Part shown: positions 7,797 through 16,772 of the stretch, in pieces
Layout: the number at the start of each line of letters is the position of its first letter
How positions within the stretch are numbered: the stretch's first letter is position 1
Assembly: GCA_905221605.1 (NCBI GenBank)
Contig: CAJNDS010001489.1
Location: 1-16,772 of the forward strand
Origin: Symbiodinium natans
Taxonomy: Eukaryota > Sar > Dinophyceae > Suessiales > Symbiodiniaceae
DNA length: 16,772 nucleotides
Direction: 5' to 3'
The notes under the pieces: model-generated
Databases searched by the model: none
Told to the model about the DNA's origin: nothing
Seen by the model: the letters and a program-made list of their open reading frames with translations, nothing else
Position numbers and translations under genes: made by a program

Positions 7797-8879
7797 CCAA
7801 AAGGTAGGGAAGCCGGAGTGACCTCCACAGTGCGAGAAAGATCGCACGCGAACAATGCAAGACTGCTTTGTCTTGCGTGCCAGCTAAAGACAAGTTTAGC
7901 AAGCCAAGAACACGCGTATCGACGGCGTTTTTGTTTTCTTGAGTGTTGATGCAAACAGTATCGAATCGAAAAAACTCTTGTTGTCTGTGAGTCGATTTCA
8001 ATTATTATTCAACTCAAATCGGTTCCAAAAGCAGCTCAATTCTGGGCACCGAAAACGGGCCCTAGATTTTGGATTTCCTGTGTGAACATACAAGGCCACC
8101 CAGGTTGGAGCCTCAAATTGGAACCCAAGTTTAGGAGCCATTTTTGGACCCAGTTGCGGCGTTTTTTTCACACACGGGAAGCCAGATCTGGCTTTCACAG
8201 CTCCTCGTTGCGAGTAAACAAATAAGCCTTCCAGTCGGTTCCAGTCTAAGTCTTGTGTCAGTCTTCCCCCAAAATTAGAACAGCAGGCAGCAAGGCGGCA
8301 AAGTGTGAACTTGTTTGGAACCGGAACTTTCTCTAACTGTGCGAGAAAGATCGCACGCGAACAATGCAAGACTGCTTTGTCTTGCGTGCCAGCTAAAGAC
8401 AAGTTTAGCAAGCCAAGAACACGCGTATCGACGGCGTTTTTGTTTTCTTGAGTGTTGATGCAAACAGTATCGAATCGAAAAAACTCTTGTTGTCTGTGAG
8501 TCGATTTCAATTATTATTCAACTCAAATCGGTTCCAAAAGCAGCTCAATTCTGGGCACCGAAAACGGGCCCTAGATTTTGGATTTCCTGTGTGAACATAC
8601 AAGGCCACCCAGGTTGGAGCCTCAAATTGGAACCCAAGTTTAGGAGCCATTTTTGGACCCAGTTGCGGCGTTTTTTTCACACACGGGAAGCCAGATCTGG
8701 CTTTCACAGCTCCTCGTTGCGAGTAAACAAATAAGCCTTCCAGTCGGTTCCAGTCTAAGTCTTGTGTCAGTCTTCCCCCAAAATTAGAACAGCAGGCAGC
8801 AAGGCGGCAAAGTGTGAACTTGTTTGGAACCGGAACTTTCTCTAACTGTGGAGGTCACTGGAGCTTCCCTACCTTTTCG
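7797..8879. mobile_element. Inverted-repeat element with duplicated interior, 1083 bp, U4
   Basis: Flanking ATCAATT is at 7790-7796 and 8880-8886. The duplication junction is identical to that in U3, so the two units inherited one event or exchanged it. The two interior copies here look identical at the positions where the U3 copies differ. Confidence 0.5.
7833..8850. repeat. 509-bp tandem duplication inside U4
   Basis: Copy 1 is 7833-8341 and copy 2 is 8342-8850, with the same breakpoint as in U3. Confidence 0.93.
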
Positions 8880-10030
8880 ATCAATTTTGCTGCCCCTCAT
8901 CTTGGGTTTCAGATTCTCCAGGTTTTGGTGCAAGGCCTGAAGGCAGAAGAGGAGAAAAGAAGGGTGCAGAGTCAACAAGAACACATGAAAATGCAACATG
9001 TTTTGTTCTGCAGCTTGGAAAAGTTCAATGCTTTGAAACAAGTGTTTTTAAAAGCCTCTGACAGTGCCGTTTGGACAGAAATCAACTGCAGGACGAGACG
9101 AGTTCAACCGTGGTGTTGATTCGTTAAGGTTGCGCGCGACGCCCAAGCCAAACCACTTGAAAATTGCAAAGTGTATTTCCAGAATGTGAATAAGTGCGAG
9201 CGAAGCGAGCGAAACACCAGAGTAAATTCAACAAATTTAACTGATCAAGTGTTGATTTTGAGGGTTTTTTCAACATTTTCGGAAACTTCAGAAATTTTGA
9301 AAATTCGTTGAATGGTGCTGAATCCAGGGAAGAATTGCAACACGCAACCAAAAACGAAAGACAAAGAATTGAAGGCGCCCAGCCTGAAAGAAAGTTTCTT
9401 CTGCTCAAATCTTCTGTCAATTTCAGTGTGCCTTGAATTTCTGTTTGGCCATTTTGGAAAATCAAAGACAAGAGAATCGAAGCTTTGTCAAAAAAAAGTC
9501 GAATGGAATGGAAATCAAGACTGGGCGACTCTCAAGTCGTTCTGGCCATGATGAGAGGTCAGTGTGATTGTTTTTTTCGATGTCAGCAAGAACTCCAACA
9601 CATTGGTCTTTCTTTTTGACCCTTTGGAAAAATCGAGAAAACACTGGAAAGAAGCCAGAATCGTGAAAACTTAGACAATTTTCTTTAGTTTATACACAGC
9701 AACATTTTTTTGATTTTTTCAATTCAAATTGCCTTCGTCCGTCTGAACAGAATTTTTCTCTAGCTTTTGTTCAATGTTTTGTTTGTTTTTTTTGCCGGGA
9801 TGATTAAGTTGCAAGCTTTTAGAAAGAGAGATTTCTGAGAAACCGCCCTGAACTAAAACACAAACAGATCGTTCAGCAAGTGTTTTGGTAAGTGCTGTCA
9901 GCCCGGTAAGCTGTCGATTGACCAGAAAGACAGTGAAAAAATCGCAATCGGAACCTGAAAATATCCATGAGAATGTGCATGTTGTGGTTTCGGCTGTTTT
10001 CTGAGTGTGCACATTCAAGAGTGTTGTGGA

Positions 10031-10401
10031 TGTGTGTGTGTGTGTGTGAGCATTTGTGGTTGCAAAAAGTGGGTTCTGTCTTTAGCTCAGTGTGCAAGAA
10101 AATTGTCAGTGTGTGGGCAAAGAGTGGTGAGGCATGGAGTCTCAGAAGTAAAATCAAAAAAACAGTAACCTTGCAGTGGTGTCTGTGTGTTTTTTACCTC
10201 GGTTTTTCATTGTGAATGGTGTGTTGTTTTCGGCGTTTGTGGGTTGGAGAGTCGTGTGTGTGTCATAGAGTGTGGGTGTGTGTTCATTATGGGTGCAAAG
10301 TGGCTGAGTGGGTGGTGTGTGTTTGCGTTATGTCGGCTGGGCTCTGCTGGCTGTTCAAGTGTGGAAGTGTGCGGGTGGTGAAAGGTGTGTGGGTTTTGGA
10401 G
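10031..10401. repeat. TG-rich domain with (TG)9, U5
   Basis: The tract is 10031-10048 with the long spacer form. An extra GT in CGTGTGTGTGTC near 10253-10264 shifts the frame that is open across this domain in U2-U4. Confidence 0.85.
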
Positions 10402-10428
10402 ACACAAAAAGAGGGCAAGAAATCAATT

Positions 10429-10880
10429 CCAAAAGGTAGGGAAGCCGGAGTGACCTCCACAGTGCGAGAAAGATCGCACGCGAACAATGCAAGACTGCTT
10501 TGTCTTGCGTGCCAGCTAAAGACAAGTTTAGCAAGCCAAGAACACGCGTATCGACGGCGTTTTTGTTTTCTTGAGTGTTGATGCAAACAGTATCGAATCG
10601 AAAAAACTCTTGTTGTCTGTGAGTCGATTTCAATTATTATTCAACTCAAATCGGTTCCAAAAGCAGCTCAATTCTGGGCACCGAAAACGGGCCCTAGATT
10701 TTGGATTTCCTGTGTGAACATACAAGGCCACCCAGGTTGGAGCCTCAAATTGGAACCCAAGTTTAGGAGCCATTTTTGGACCCAGTTGCGGCGTTTTTTT
10801 CACACACGGGAAGCCAGATCTGGCTTTCACAGCTCCTCGTTGCGAGTAAACAAATAAGCCTTCCAGTCGGTTCCAGTCTA
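10429..10880. mobile_element. Inverted-repeat element remnant lacking right arm, U5
   Basis: The left flank ATCAATT (10422-10428) and the left arm are intact. The element stops at AGTCTA, the same left breakpoint as in U2, but rejoins at AGATT rather than GATT and is followed by an inverted 19-bp segment. Confidence 0.5.
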
Positions 10881-10885
10881 AGATT

Positions 10886-10904
10886 CTTGCACCAAAACCT
10901 GGAG
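10886..10904 (-). other. 19-bp microinversion in U5
   Basis: U5 reads CTTGCACCAAAACCTGGAG here. The other units read the exact reverse complement, CTCCAGGTTTTGGTGCAAG (for example 1679-1697). On its left it is joined to the large deletion. On its right 8 bp (GCCTGAAG) are missing. A template-switch event during repair or replication would produce all three changes at once. Confidence 0.9.
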
Positions 10905-11893
10905 GCAGAAGAGGAGAAAAGAAGGGTGCAGAGTCAACAAGAACACATGAAAATGCAACATGTTTTGTTCTGCAGCTTGGAAAAGTTCAATGCTTTGAAA
11001 CAAGTGTTTTTAAAAGCCTCTGACAGTGCCGTTTGGACAGAAATCAACTGCAGGACGAGACGAGTTCAACCGTGGTGTTGATTCGTTAAGGTTGCGCGCG
11101 ACGCCCAAGCCAAACCACTTGAAAATTGCAAAGTGTATTTCCAGAATGTGAATAAGTGCGAGCGAAGCGAGCGAAACACCAGAGTAAATTCAACAAATTT
11201 AACTGATCAAGTGTTGATTTTGAGGGTTTTTTCAACATTTTCGGAAACTTCAGAAATTTTGAAAATTCGTTGAATGGTGCTGAATCCAGGGAAGAATTGC
11301 AACACGCAACCAAAAACGAAAGACAAAGAATTGAAGGCACCCAGCCTGAAAGAAAGTTTCTTCTGCTCAAATCTTCTGTCAATTTCAGTGTGCCTTGAAT
11401 TTCTGTTTGGCCATTTTGGAAAATCAAAGACAAGAGAATCGAAGCTTTGTCAAAAAAAGTCGAATGGAATGGAAATCAAGACTGGGCGACTCTCAAGTCG
11501 TTCTGGCCATGATGAGAGGTCAGTGTGATTGTTTTTTTTCGATGTTAGCAAGAACTCCAACACATTGGTCTTTCTTTTTGACCCTTGGAAAAATCGAGAA
11601 AACACTGGAAAGAAGCCAGAATCGTGAAAACTTAGACAATTTTCTTCGTCCGTCTGTGAACAGAATTTTTCTCTGGCTTTTTTGTTCAATGTTTTGTTTG
11701 TTTTTTTTGCCGGGATGATTAAGTTGCAAGCTTTTAGAAAGAGAGATTTCTGAGAAACCGCCCTGAACTAAAACACAAACAGATCGTTCAGCAAGTGTTT
11801 TGGTAAGTGCTGTCAGCCCGGTAAGCTGTCGATTGACCAGAAAGACAGTGAAAAAATCGCAATCGGAACCTCAAAATAATGTGCATGTTGTGG

Positions 11894-12265
11894 TGTGTGT
11901 GTGTGTGTGTGTGTGTGAGCATTTGTGGTTGCAAAAAGTGGTTGTCTTTAGCTCAGTGTGCAAGAAAATTGTCAGTGTGTGGGCAAAGAGTGGTGAGGCA
12001 TGGAGTCTCAGAAGTAAAATCAAAAAAACAGTAACCTTGCAGTGGTGTCTGTGTGTTTTTTACCTCGGTTTTTCATTGTGAATGGTGTGTTGTTTTCGGC
12101 GTTTGTGGGTTAGAGAGTCGTGTGTGTCATAGAGTGTGGGTGTGTGTTCATTATGGGTGCAAAGTGGCTGAGTGGGTGGTGTGTGTTTGCGTTATGTCGG
12201 CTGGGCTCTGCTGGCTGTTCAAGTGTGGAAGTGTGCGGGTGGTGAAAGGTGTGTGGGTTTTGGAG
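11894..12265. repeat. TG-rich domain with (TG)12, U6
   Basis: The tract is 11894-11917, the longest in the window. It directly follows GTTGTGG because the 43 bp that separate these in U1-U5 are missing. Confidence 0.85.
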
Positions 12266-12292
12266 ACACAAAAAGAGGGCAAGAAATCAATT

Positions 12293-12866
12293 CCAAAAGG
12301 TAGGGAAGCCGGAGTGACCTCCACAGTGCGAGAAAGATCGCACGCGAACAATGCAAGACTGCTTTGTCTTGCGTGCCAGCTAAAGACAAGTTTAGCAAGC
12401 CAAGAACACGCGTATCGACGGCGTTTTTGTTTTCTTGAGTGTTGATGCAAACAGTATCGAATCGAAAAAACTCTTGTTGTCTGTGAGTCGATTTCAATTA
12501 TTATTCAACTCAAATCGGTTCCAAAAGCAGCTCAATTCTGGGCACCGAAAACGGGCCCTAGATTTTGGATTTCCTGTGTGAACATACAAGGCCACCCAGG
12601 TTGGAGCCTCAAATTGGAACCCAAGTTTAGGAGCCATTTTTGGACCCAGTTGCGGCGTTTTTTTCACACACGGGAAGCCAGATCTGGCTTTCACAGCTCC
12701 TCGTTGCGAGTAAACAAATAAGCCTTCCAGTCGGTTCCAGTCTAAGTCTTGTGTCAGTCTTCCCCCAAAATTAGAACAGCAGGCAGAAAGGCGGCAAAGT
12801 GTGAACTTGTTTGGAACCGGAACTCTCTCTAACTGTGGAGGTCACTGGAGCTTCCCTACCTTTTCG
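12293..12866. mobile_element. Inverted-repeat (MITE-like) element, 574 bp, U6
   Basis: Complete, with ATCAATT at 12286-12292 and 12867-12873. The right arm has one private change (CTCTCTCT for CTTTCTCT, near 12823-12830). Confidence 0.5.
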
Positions 12867-13916
12867 ATCAATTTTGCTGCCCCTCATCTTGGGTTTCAGA
12901 TTCTCCAGGTTTTTGTGCAAGGCCTGAAGGCAGAAGAGGAGAAAAGAAGGGTGCAGAGTCAACAAGAACACATGAAAATGCAACATGTTTTGTTCTGCAG
13001 CTTGGAAAAGTTCAATGCTTTGAAACAAGTGTTTTTAAAAGCCTCTGACAGTGCCGTTTGGACAGAAATCAACTGCAGGACGAGACGAGTTCAACCGTGG
13101 TGTTGATTCGTTAAGGTTGCGCGCGACGCCCAAGCCAAACCACTTGAAAATTGCAAAGTGTATTTCCAGAATGTGAATAAGTGCGAGCGAAGCGAGCGAA
13201 ACACCAGAGTAAATTCAACAAATTTAACTGATCAAGTGTTGATTTTGAGGGTTTTTTCAACATTTTCGGAAACTTCAGAAATTTTGAAAATTCGTTGAAT
13301 GGTGCTGAATCCAGGGAAGAATTGCAACACGCAACCAAAAACGAAAGACAAAGAATTGAAGGCACCCAGCCTGAAAGAAAGTTTCTTCTGCTCAAATCTT
13401 CTGTCAATTTCAGTGTGCCTTGAATTTCTGTTTGGCCATTTTGGAAAATCAAAGACAAGAGAATCGAAGCTTTGTCAAAAAAAGTCGAATGGAATGGAAA
13501 TCAAGACTGGGCGACTCTCAAGTCGTTCTGGCCATGATGAGAGGTCAGTGTGATTGTTTTTTTTCGATGTTAGCAAGAACTCCAACACATTGGTCTTTCT
13601 TTTTGACCCTTGGAAAAATCGAGAAAACACTGGAAAGAAGCCAGAATCGTGAAAACTTAGACAATTTTCTTCGTCCGTCTGTGAACAGAATTTTTCTCTG
13701 GCTTTTGTTCAATGTTTTGTTTGTTTTTTTTGCCGGGATGATTAAGTTGCAAGCTTTTAGAAAGAGAGATTTCTGAGAAACCGCCCTGAACTAAAACACA
13801 AACAGATCGTTCAGCAAGTGTTTTGGTAAGTGCTGTCAGCCCGGTAAGCTGTCGATTGACCAGAAAGACAGTGAAAAAATCGCAATCGGAACCTCAAAAT
13901 AATGTGCATGTTGTGG

Positions 13917-14278
13917 TGTGTGTGTGTGTGTGTGAGCATTTGTGGTTGCAAAAAGTGGTTGTCTTTAGCTCAGTGTGCAAGAAAATTGTCAGTGTGTGGG
14001 CAAAGAGTGGTGAGGCATGGAGTCTCAGAAGTAAAATCAAAAAAACAGTAACCTTGCAGTGGTGTCTGTGTGTTTTTTACCTCGGTTTTTCATTGTGAAT
14101 GGTGTGCTGTTTTCGGCGTTTGTGGGTTAGAGAGTCGTGTGTGTCATAGAGTGTGGGTGTGTGTTCATTATGGGTGCAAAGTGGCTGAGTGGGTGGTGTG
14201 TGTTTGCGTTATGTCGGGCTCTGCTGGCTGTTCAAGTGTGGAAGTGTGCGGGTGGTGAAAGGTGTGTGGGTTTTGGAG
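13917..14278. repeat. TG-rich domain with (TG)9, U7
   Basis: The tract is 13917-13934, joined directly to GTTGTGG as in U6. A 4-bp loss near 14214-14225 is private to this unit. Confidence 0.85.
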
Positions 14279-14305
14279 ACACAAAAAGAGGGCAAGAAAT
14301 CAATT

Positions 14306-14878
14306 CCAAAAGGTAGGAAGCCGGAGTGACCTCCACAGTGCGAGAAAGATCGCACGCGAACAATGCAAGACTGCTTTGTCTTGCGTGCCAGCTAAAGACA
14401 AGTTTAGCAAGCCAAGAACACGCGTATCGACGGCGTTTTTGTTTTCTTGAGTGTTGATGCAAACAGTATCGAATCGAAAAAACTCTTGTTGTCTGTGAGT
14501 CGATTTCAATTATTATTCAACTCAAATCGGTTCCAAAAGCAGCTCAATTCTGGGCACCGAAAACGGGCCCTAGATTTTGGATTTCCTGTGTGAACATACA
14601 AGGCCACCCAGGTTGGAGCCTCAAATTGGAACCCAAGTTTAGGAGCCATTTTTGGACCCAGTTGCGGCGTTTTTTTCACACACGGGAAGCCAGATCTGGC
14701 TTTCACAGCTCCTCGTTGCGAGTAAACAAATAAGCCTTCCAGTCGGTTCCAGTCTAAGTCTTGTGTCAGTCTTCCCCCAAAATTAGAACAGCAGGCAGCA
14801 AGGCGGCAAAGTGTGAACTTGTTTGGAACCGGAACTTTCTCTAACTGTGGAGGTCACTGGAGCTTCCCTACCTTTTCG
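14306..14878. mobile_element. Inverted-repeat (MITE-like) element, 573 bp, U7
   Basis: Complete apart from one G lost in the left arm (GGTAGGAAG). ATCAATT lies at 14299-14305 and 14879-14885. Confidence 0.5.
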
Positions 14879-15927
14879 ATCAATTTTGCTGCCCCTCATC
14901 TTGGGTTTCAGATTCTCCAGGTTTTGGTGCAAGGCCTGAAGGCAGAAGAGGAGAAAAGAAGGGTGCAGAGTCAACAAGAACACATGAAAATGCAACATGT
15001 TTTGTTCTGCAGCTTGGAAAAGTTCAATGCTTTGAAACAAGTGTTTTTAAAAGCCTCTGACAGTGCCGTTTGGACAGAAATCAACTGCAGGACGAGACGA
15101 GTTCAACCGTGGTGTTGATTCGTTAAGGTTGCGCGCGACGCCCAAGCCAAACCACTTGAAAATTGCAAAGTGTATTTCCAGAATGTGAACAAGTGCGAGC
15201 GAAGCGAGCGAAACACCAGAGTAAATTCAACAAATTTAACTGATCAAGTGTTGATTTTAAGGGTTTTTTCAACATTTTCGGAAACTTCAGAAATTTTGAA
15301 AATTCGTTGAATGGTGCTGAATCCAGGGAAGAATTGCAACACGCAACCAAAAACGAAAGACAAAGAATTGAAGGCACCCAGCCTGAAAGAAAGTTTCTTC
15401 TGCTCAAATCTTCTGTCAATTTCAGTGTGCCTTAAATTTCTGTTTGGCCATTTTGGAAAATCAAAGACAAGAGAATCGAAGCTTTGTCAAAAAAAGTCGA
15501 ATGGAATGGAAATCAAGACTGGGCGACTCTCAAGTCGTTCTGGCCATGATGAGAGGTCAGTGTGATTGTTTTTTTCGATGTTAGCAAGAACTCCAACACA
15601 TTGGTCTTTCTTTTTGACCCTTGGAAAAATCGAGAAAACACTGGAAAGAAGCCAGAATCGTGAAAACTTAGACAATTTTCTTCGTCCGTCTGTGAACAGA
15701 ATTTTTCCTGGCTTTTGTTCAATGTTTTGTTTGTTTTTTTTTGCCGGGATGATTAAGTTGCAAGCTTTTAGAAAGAGAGATTTCTGAGAAACCGCCCTGA
15801 ACTAAAACACAAACAGATCGTTCAGCAAGTGTTTTGGTAAGTGCTGTCAGCCCGGTAAGCTGTCGATTGACCAGAAAGACAGTGAAAAAATCGCAATCGG
15901 AACCTCAAAATAATGTGCATGTTGTGG

Positions 15928-16295
15928 TGTGTGTGTGTGTGTGTGAGCATTTGTGGTTGCAAAAAGTGGTTGTCTTTAGCTCAGTGTGCAAGAAAATTGT
16001 CAGTGTGTGGGCAAAGAGTGGTGAGGCATGGAGTCTCAGAAGTAAAATCAAAAAAACAGTAACCTTGCAGTGGTGTCTGTGTGTTTTTTACCTCGGTTTT
16101 TCATTGTGAATGGTGTGTTGTTTTCGGCGTTTGTGGGTTGGAGAGTCGTGTGTGTGTCATAGAGTGTGGGTGTGTGTTCATTATGGGTGCAAAGTGGCTG
16201 AGTGGGTGGTGTGTGTTTGCGTTATGTCGGCTGGGCTCTGCTGGCTGTTCAAGTGTGGAAGTGTGCGGGTGGTGAAAGGTGTGTGGGTTTTGGAG
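15928..16295. repeat. TG-rich domain with (TG)9, U8
   Basis: The tract is 15928-15945, joined directly to GTTGTGG. The domain also carries the extra GT otherwise seen only in U5. Confidence 0.85.
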
Positions 16296-16322
16296 ACACA
16301 AAAAGAGGGCAAGAAATCAATT

Positions 16323-16772
16323 CCAAAAGGTAGGGAAGCCGGAGTGACCTCCACAGTGCGAGAAAGATCGCACGCGAACAATGCAAGACTGCTTTGTCTT
16401 GCGTGCCAGCTAAAGACAAGTTTAGCAAGCCAAGAACACGCGTATCGACGGCGTTTTTGTTTTCTTGAGTGTTGATGCAAACAGTATCGAATCGAAAAAA
16501 CTCTTGTTGTCTGTGAGTCGATTTCAATTATTATTCAACTCAAATCGGTTCCAAAAGCAGCTCAATTCTGGGCACCGAAAACGGGCCCTAGATTTTGGAT
16601 TTCCTGTGTGAACATACAACGCCACCCAGGTTGGAGCCTCAAATTGGAACCCAAGTTTAGGAGCCATTTTTGGACCCAGTTGCGGCGTTTTTTTCACACA
16701 CGGGAAGCCAGATCTGGCTTTCACAGCTCCTCGTTGCGAGTAAACAAATAAGCCTTCCAGTCGGTTCCAGTC
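16323..16772. mobile_element. Inverted-repeat element, left part, cut by window end, U8
   Basis: The left flank ATCAATT (16316-16322), left arm and interior are present to the window end. Whether the right arm exists cannot be seen. Confidence 0.45.

Larger units (their letters stand above)
6731..9354. repeat. Satellite unit U4 (2624 bp, core duplicated)
   Basis: It has the same 509-bp core duplication as U3, with an identical junction, but not the divergent patch or the GTCTGTG variant of U3. (TG)9 is followed by the short GTGGTTGTC form. The excess over U1 is 507 bp: 509 + 2 - 1 - 3. Confidence 0.95.
9355..11316. repeat. Satellite unit U5 (1962 bp, deletion plus microinversion)
   Basis: Full-length head with (TG)9 and the long GTGGGTTCTGTC form. 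It has GGTTGGAGAG plus an extra GT at about 10240-10264, shared only with U8. The right part of the inverted-repeat element is deleted, and the deletion is joined to a 19-bp inverted segment (10886-10904) and an 8-bp deletion. Extra single bases occur in an A-run near 9490-9497 and a T-run near 9705-9711. Its length equals that of U2 by coincidence. Confidence 0.95.
11317..13341. repeat. Satellite unit U6 (2025 bp, short-head haplotype)
   Basis: This is the first of three consecutive units lacking 49 bp in the head (junction near 11646/11647), 9 bp near 11877 and 43 bp just before the TG tract. It has the longest microsatellite, (TG)12, two extra T's in GGCTTTTTTGTTC, and a complete 574-bp inverted-repeat element (12293-12866). 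Confidence 0.95.
13342..15353. repeat. Satellite unit U7 (2012 bp, short-head haplotype)
   Basis: It has the same three deletions as U6 and (TG)9. Private changes are a 4-bp loss in TGTCGGGCTCTG near 14214-14225 and loss of one G in GGTAGGAAG near 14313, inside the left arm of the inverted-repeat element. These change the frame of every short ORF crossing the region. The element is otherwise complete (14306-14878, 573 bp). Confidence 0.95.
1..16772. repeat. Tandem array of ~2-2.65 kb complex satellite units
   Basis: The same sequence restarts at 1, 2118, 4080, 6731, 9355, 11317, 13342 and 15354, each time with CGAAAGACAAAGAATTGAAG. All copies are in the same orientation and are nearly identical outside discrete indels. 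Both window ends lie inside the repeat, so the array is larger than 16.8 kb. The lengths 2117, 1962, 2651, 2624, 1962, 2025 and 2012 are explained by the indels described under each unit. The two units of 1962 bp (U2 and U5) reach that length through different sets of indels. No unique gene sits between units. A eukaryotic heterochromatic satellite is the most likely identity; the species and chromosomal position cannot be read from the sequence. Confidence 0.97.
15354..16772. repeat. Satellite unit U8 (partial, cut by window end)
   Basis: The first 1419 bp of a unit with the short-head haplotype of U6 and U7. It also has the GGTTGGAGAG / extra-GT variant of U5 and the TGCCTTAAATTT variant of U3. 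It ends in the TTCCAGTC direct repeat, just before the position where U2 and U5 are deleted, so its right arm status is unknown. Confidence 0.95.

Noticed and set aside
7998-8510. 170-codon minus-strand ORF in U4 (also 5357-5869 in U3)
   Set aside because: It exists only because the 509-bp duplication joins two frames. It ends in sequence that reads as a separate 66-codon frame in the other units. No family resemblance was seen.
1-16772. CRISPR array or bacterial repeat system
   Set aside because: The repeats are about 2 kb long, adjacent and without spacers. No cas-like genes, ribosome binding sites or operon structure are present.

Overview
The whole window is one head-to-tail tandem array of a complex satellite with a unit of about 2.0 kb. 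There is no unique flanking DNA on either side. Using the start of the window as the unit origin, the junctions fall at 1, 2118, 4080, 6731, 9355, 11317, 13342 and 15354. This gives seven complete units (U1-U7: 2117, 1962, 2651, 2624, 1962, 2025 and 2012 bp) and a partial U8 of 1419 bp. All units have the same orientation and, outside indels, look nearly identical by eye. The length differences between the complete units can be accounted for base by base from a short list of indels. I see no rRNA, tRNA, CRISPR array, bacterial operon structure or recognisable protein-coding gene. The short open frames simply recur with the repeat and several are broken in some copies.

The DNA looks eukaryotic: long satellite units, (TG)n microsatellites, a nested inverted-repeat element and no dense coding. 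I cannot name the organism. CpG does not look strongly depleted by eye, which argues weakly against a heavily methylated vertebrate genome. A centromeric, pericentromeric, subtelomeric or otherwise heterochromatic location is plausible but not shown.

Layout of a unit, in U1 coordinates: (1) an A/T-rich head, 1-about 615, with poly-T runs; (2) a strongly T/G-biased domain, about 616-1056, with a (TG)8-12 tract at its start; (3) an inverted-repeat element, 1069-1642, with 44-bp arms (38/44 matches), flanked on both sides by the same 7 bases (ATCAATT), so it resembles a small non-autonomous DNA transposon (MITE-like) trapped in the satellite; (4) a tail, 1650-2117, with a perfect 2 x 9-bp GCGAGCGAA tandem.

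The variation between units is the main interest. U3 and U4 carry a 509-bp tandem duplication of the interior of the inverted-repeat element. U2 and U5 have lost about 154 bp including its right arm, and U5 also has a 19-bp microinversion. U6-U8 share three deletions (49, 9 and 43 bp) in the head and TG domain. U3 has a divergent patch with a 17-bp net insertion. Markers group the units in conflicting ways, as expected from unequal exchange and gene conversion.
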